The notes beneath the pieces are model-generated. The model did no database searches, was not told where the DNA came from, and was given only the letters and a program-made list of their open reading frames with translations. A stretch of 64,000 nucleotides of DNA from the NCBI GenBank assembly GCA_019843655.1, contig JACDQD010000009.1:5293204-5357203 (forward strand), in the 5' to 3' direction. The translations under genes were made by a program, and so were the position numbers. Of the stretch, positions 62,027 through 64,000 are shown piece after piece; position 1 is the first letter of the stretch, and each line of letters opens with the position of its first letter. The DNA comes from Lethocerus indicus. Its lineage: Eukaryota; Arthropoda; Insecta; Hemiptera; Belostomatidae.

Positions 62027-64000
62027 TGTAATCCGAAATTGTCTGCACCAATAGCAGGACGACTGTATTAGAGCGGATTTCATTTTCATACAAAACTGCT
62101 TATAATATCTCAACTTTTTATTCTTTTCTTAGTTTATTGCAAAAGTGTTTACTGTCCGCCCACGCAGGTCTCACCGCCTCCCCTCCTCCGGCCCTGTATC
62201 TCCTGTTCTTATCTGACGTCTGAAATCAACGACACGACAAAATAAAAAAAAGTCAGAAAAATCCCTCGGAACGGCCGGGTCCTCGAGTGATGGTTGGACG
62301 GGGCTATTAAGGCTCACGACGAACGGCCGTAATTATAGGAATTAGGCGGGCCCTCTCCGGACGCTAATGGGCCGCTTCTGTTGTACGCGTCTCCATATTA
62401 ACGTCCCGAAACGGGAGATAGTTGCTCCCGCAGGAATGTAGCCGTGCCCGCCCGGAGGCCGCCTCTCCCATTGTCATGCCCGACGGCCCGACTAGGAAGA
62501 ATACTCGAAAAATATCAATTTGGTCCGTGTTCCGGTCGAATTAATTAATTACGGCCACAGAATAAATAATGCGCCCCCCTCAATAAAAAAGATTTTTAAT
62601 ATATACAAATTATATTTCTAACGAATAAATCGTGAGATTAATTGTCTAGTAATTCCGCCTTCCGACGGCTACCGAATAATGGCCGCATGTGTGACTCTTT
62701 AATATACGGCGATAATAATCTCGGTCTCGGCATACTTAACTGGATTAGATTGGTTCTAACCGATTGACGGTTTTAAAACGGATCGAAACGGCTACTTGAA
62801 AATAATAGTTTCTCGACGGGGAAATTACTGAAAATATATTAATCTTTCTGCGATTATATTTTCAAATGTAGAATAAACGTGTAGAAGTTACTGTAAGGAG
62901 ACCGGGCGAAGGCAGCAATACTGTCGCGCACAGTTATCCGTATACTACACATTCCTGCAGTTTAGTTACTACACAGTGGGTGTAAAAACAATAGTGAATC
63001 CCACAGGAACTTTCAAGCTTTTCAGAGGCCGTAGTTGCCGTGGATCGGCCATGATGTGGACTGCGGGTTGCCTAGGCCGGGCGCCGTCTCAGTGGGGGGG
63101 CCGCGGGCCTGCGCCCTCGCCGCCCCCCAATGCCGCCCCCACCGCCGCCCCCGCGCCGATACCCGACTCTCGTATTCAACTCATTCACCAAAACACCATA
63201 TATTATTCCTTGCCCGCCTCCCCGGTGACCCGGTTTATGTGTGTCACCGGAACGTCCCGGTTAATACCCCAAGGGCAAAGTCGAGTTTCGCGAGGGGGCC
63301 CTTTCGGCCGGTTAAGTAAAACGGTTATCCGGCTCACATTAACATATTACAACACGTTATCTGACGCTTGTTAAAGTCTATTATAATAACTAATACGATC
63401 GTTGCGGTAACAGTATTACATTTTGATGGTTAACAATAAACGCTTGCCATCGTATATTTAAAACAATACCCATCGCGTAATTAGCAGAAGTTATAAAAGA
63501 GAAAACATTTTGTTACGTATTTATTTGAGTAATACTGCTCTTGCGAATTGCTCCACTCGCCAATTTGGCCTGAATACCAGACTGAAGATAATATAGCTAG
63601 GTAAACCTATTTCGGCACGTCGCCTCCCAATAAAGCATCGTGCCAGCATTGGCACTCTATCTGCGTGGCGTCCTTCCAACGAAATCGCGTATTATTTCGG
63701 TAAAGATAAAAAACACCAGATTGTATCATTGTTTGATTGCAAAATGGAAACGGTGGCGAAAACCGAAAACGGACTATGTTGAGACCTTGTGAGTGCGGAC
63801 GAAATAGAATCAGTTATATTAATATAAACGATATGTTTCTAATATCATTTATTCATTTCTTCTACCTCTCGATATTGCCGTATTAAGGAAGAATAATGAA
63901 TTAAAAATGTCCTAAACCAAATTTCTCTCCGACTATTTATTACTACAACTTAATCTTTCTTGATCTTAATGTATAAACCGCCTATTTAAATCTAGGGGTA
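62027..64000. other. Gene-free stretch to the window end
   Basis: GC-rich islands at 62160-62500 and 63020-63310 are embedded in AT-rich DNA. TTAATTAATTA near 62540 is another TAAT-core group. No gene, RNA or further repeat family member was recognised; the last 600 bases are AT-rich. Confidence 0.5.

Overview
This window reads as non-coding nuclear DNA of an animal, probably an arthropod and most likely an insect. The evidence is general. There is no bacterial-style gene packing. No stop-free stretch with a recognisable domain exceeds the length expected by chance. Several candidate splice sites have the normal AG|...|GTRAG form. AG/CT microsatellites are long and common. CpG is not visibly depleted. 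Interspersed repeats carry a CTGA-GATG-GCCGAAAC type tail often seen in invertebrate retroelements. The species cannot be named from the sequence. I recognised no protein family, tRNA, rRNA, known microRNA or CRISPR array.

Layout. The whole 64 kb alternates between AT-rich DNA with many TAAT/ATTA cores and many short GC-rich, CpG-rich islands of about 150-400 bp with runs of C or G. Islands lie for example near 4.4-5.1, 9.0-9.4, 10.0-10.3, 13.6-13.9, 16.8-17.3, 18.6-19.0, 20.8-21.2, 22.3-22.7, 27.1-27.5, 33.5-33.8, 37.3-37.8, 40.7-41.2, 42.0-42.4, 43.8-44.3, 50.8-51.3, 51.6-52.4, 55.4-55.8, 57.2-57.5, 57.9-58.5 and 63.0-63.3 kb. Most longer open frames fall in these islands and are best read as composition effects. 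AG/CT arrays sit in or beside several of them.

The best gene evidence is two short exon-like segments on the plus strand, 25579-25625 (47 nt) and 54555-54607 (53 nt), each bounded by good acceptor and donor sequences and compatible in phase in one frame. If real, the window lies inside a large, intron-rich gene whose other exons are mostly outside it. A third candidate, on the minus strand at 51162-51248, has ATG, 29 coding-like codons and a consensus donor. A few short open frames (16400-16684, 36921-37142, 45184-45465, 57218-57529) are noted at low confidence.

Repeats. A small family shares a core around TACCTGTTTTGTGGTC (2483-2599, 9602-9726, 61986-62026 inverted, and a degenerate copy near 42453-42505). 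Three copies carry a hairpin, each built from a different part of the sequence. A fold-back element lies at 23528-23956 with long imperfect terminal inverted repeats and a 6-bp ATCTAA direct repeat at its ends. Three loci share a GCCGAA(A/G)CC tail motif. A LINE-tail-like piece lies at about 59900-60060. Nothing shows the parts acting as one pathway; the sensible picture is intronic or intergenic regulatory DNA sprinkled with small repeats.
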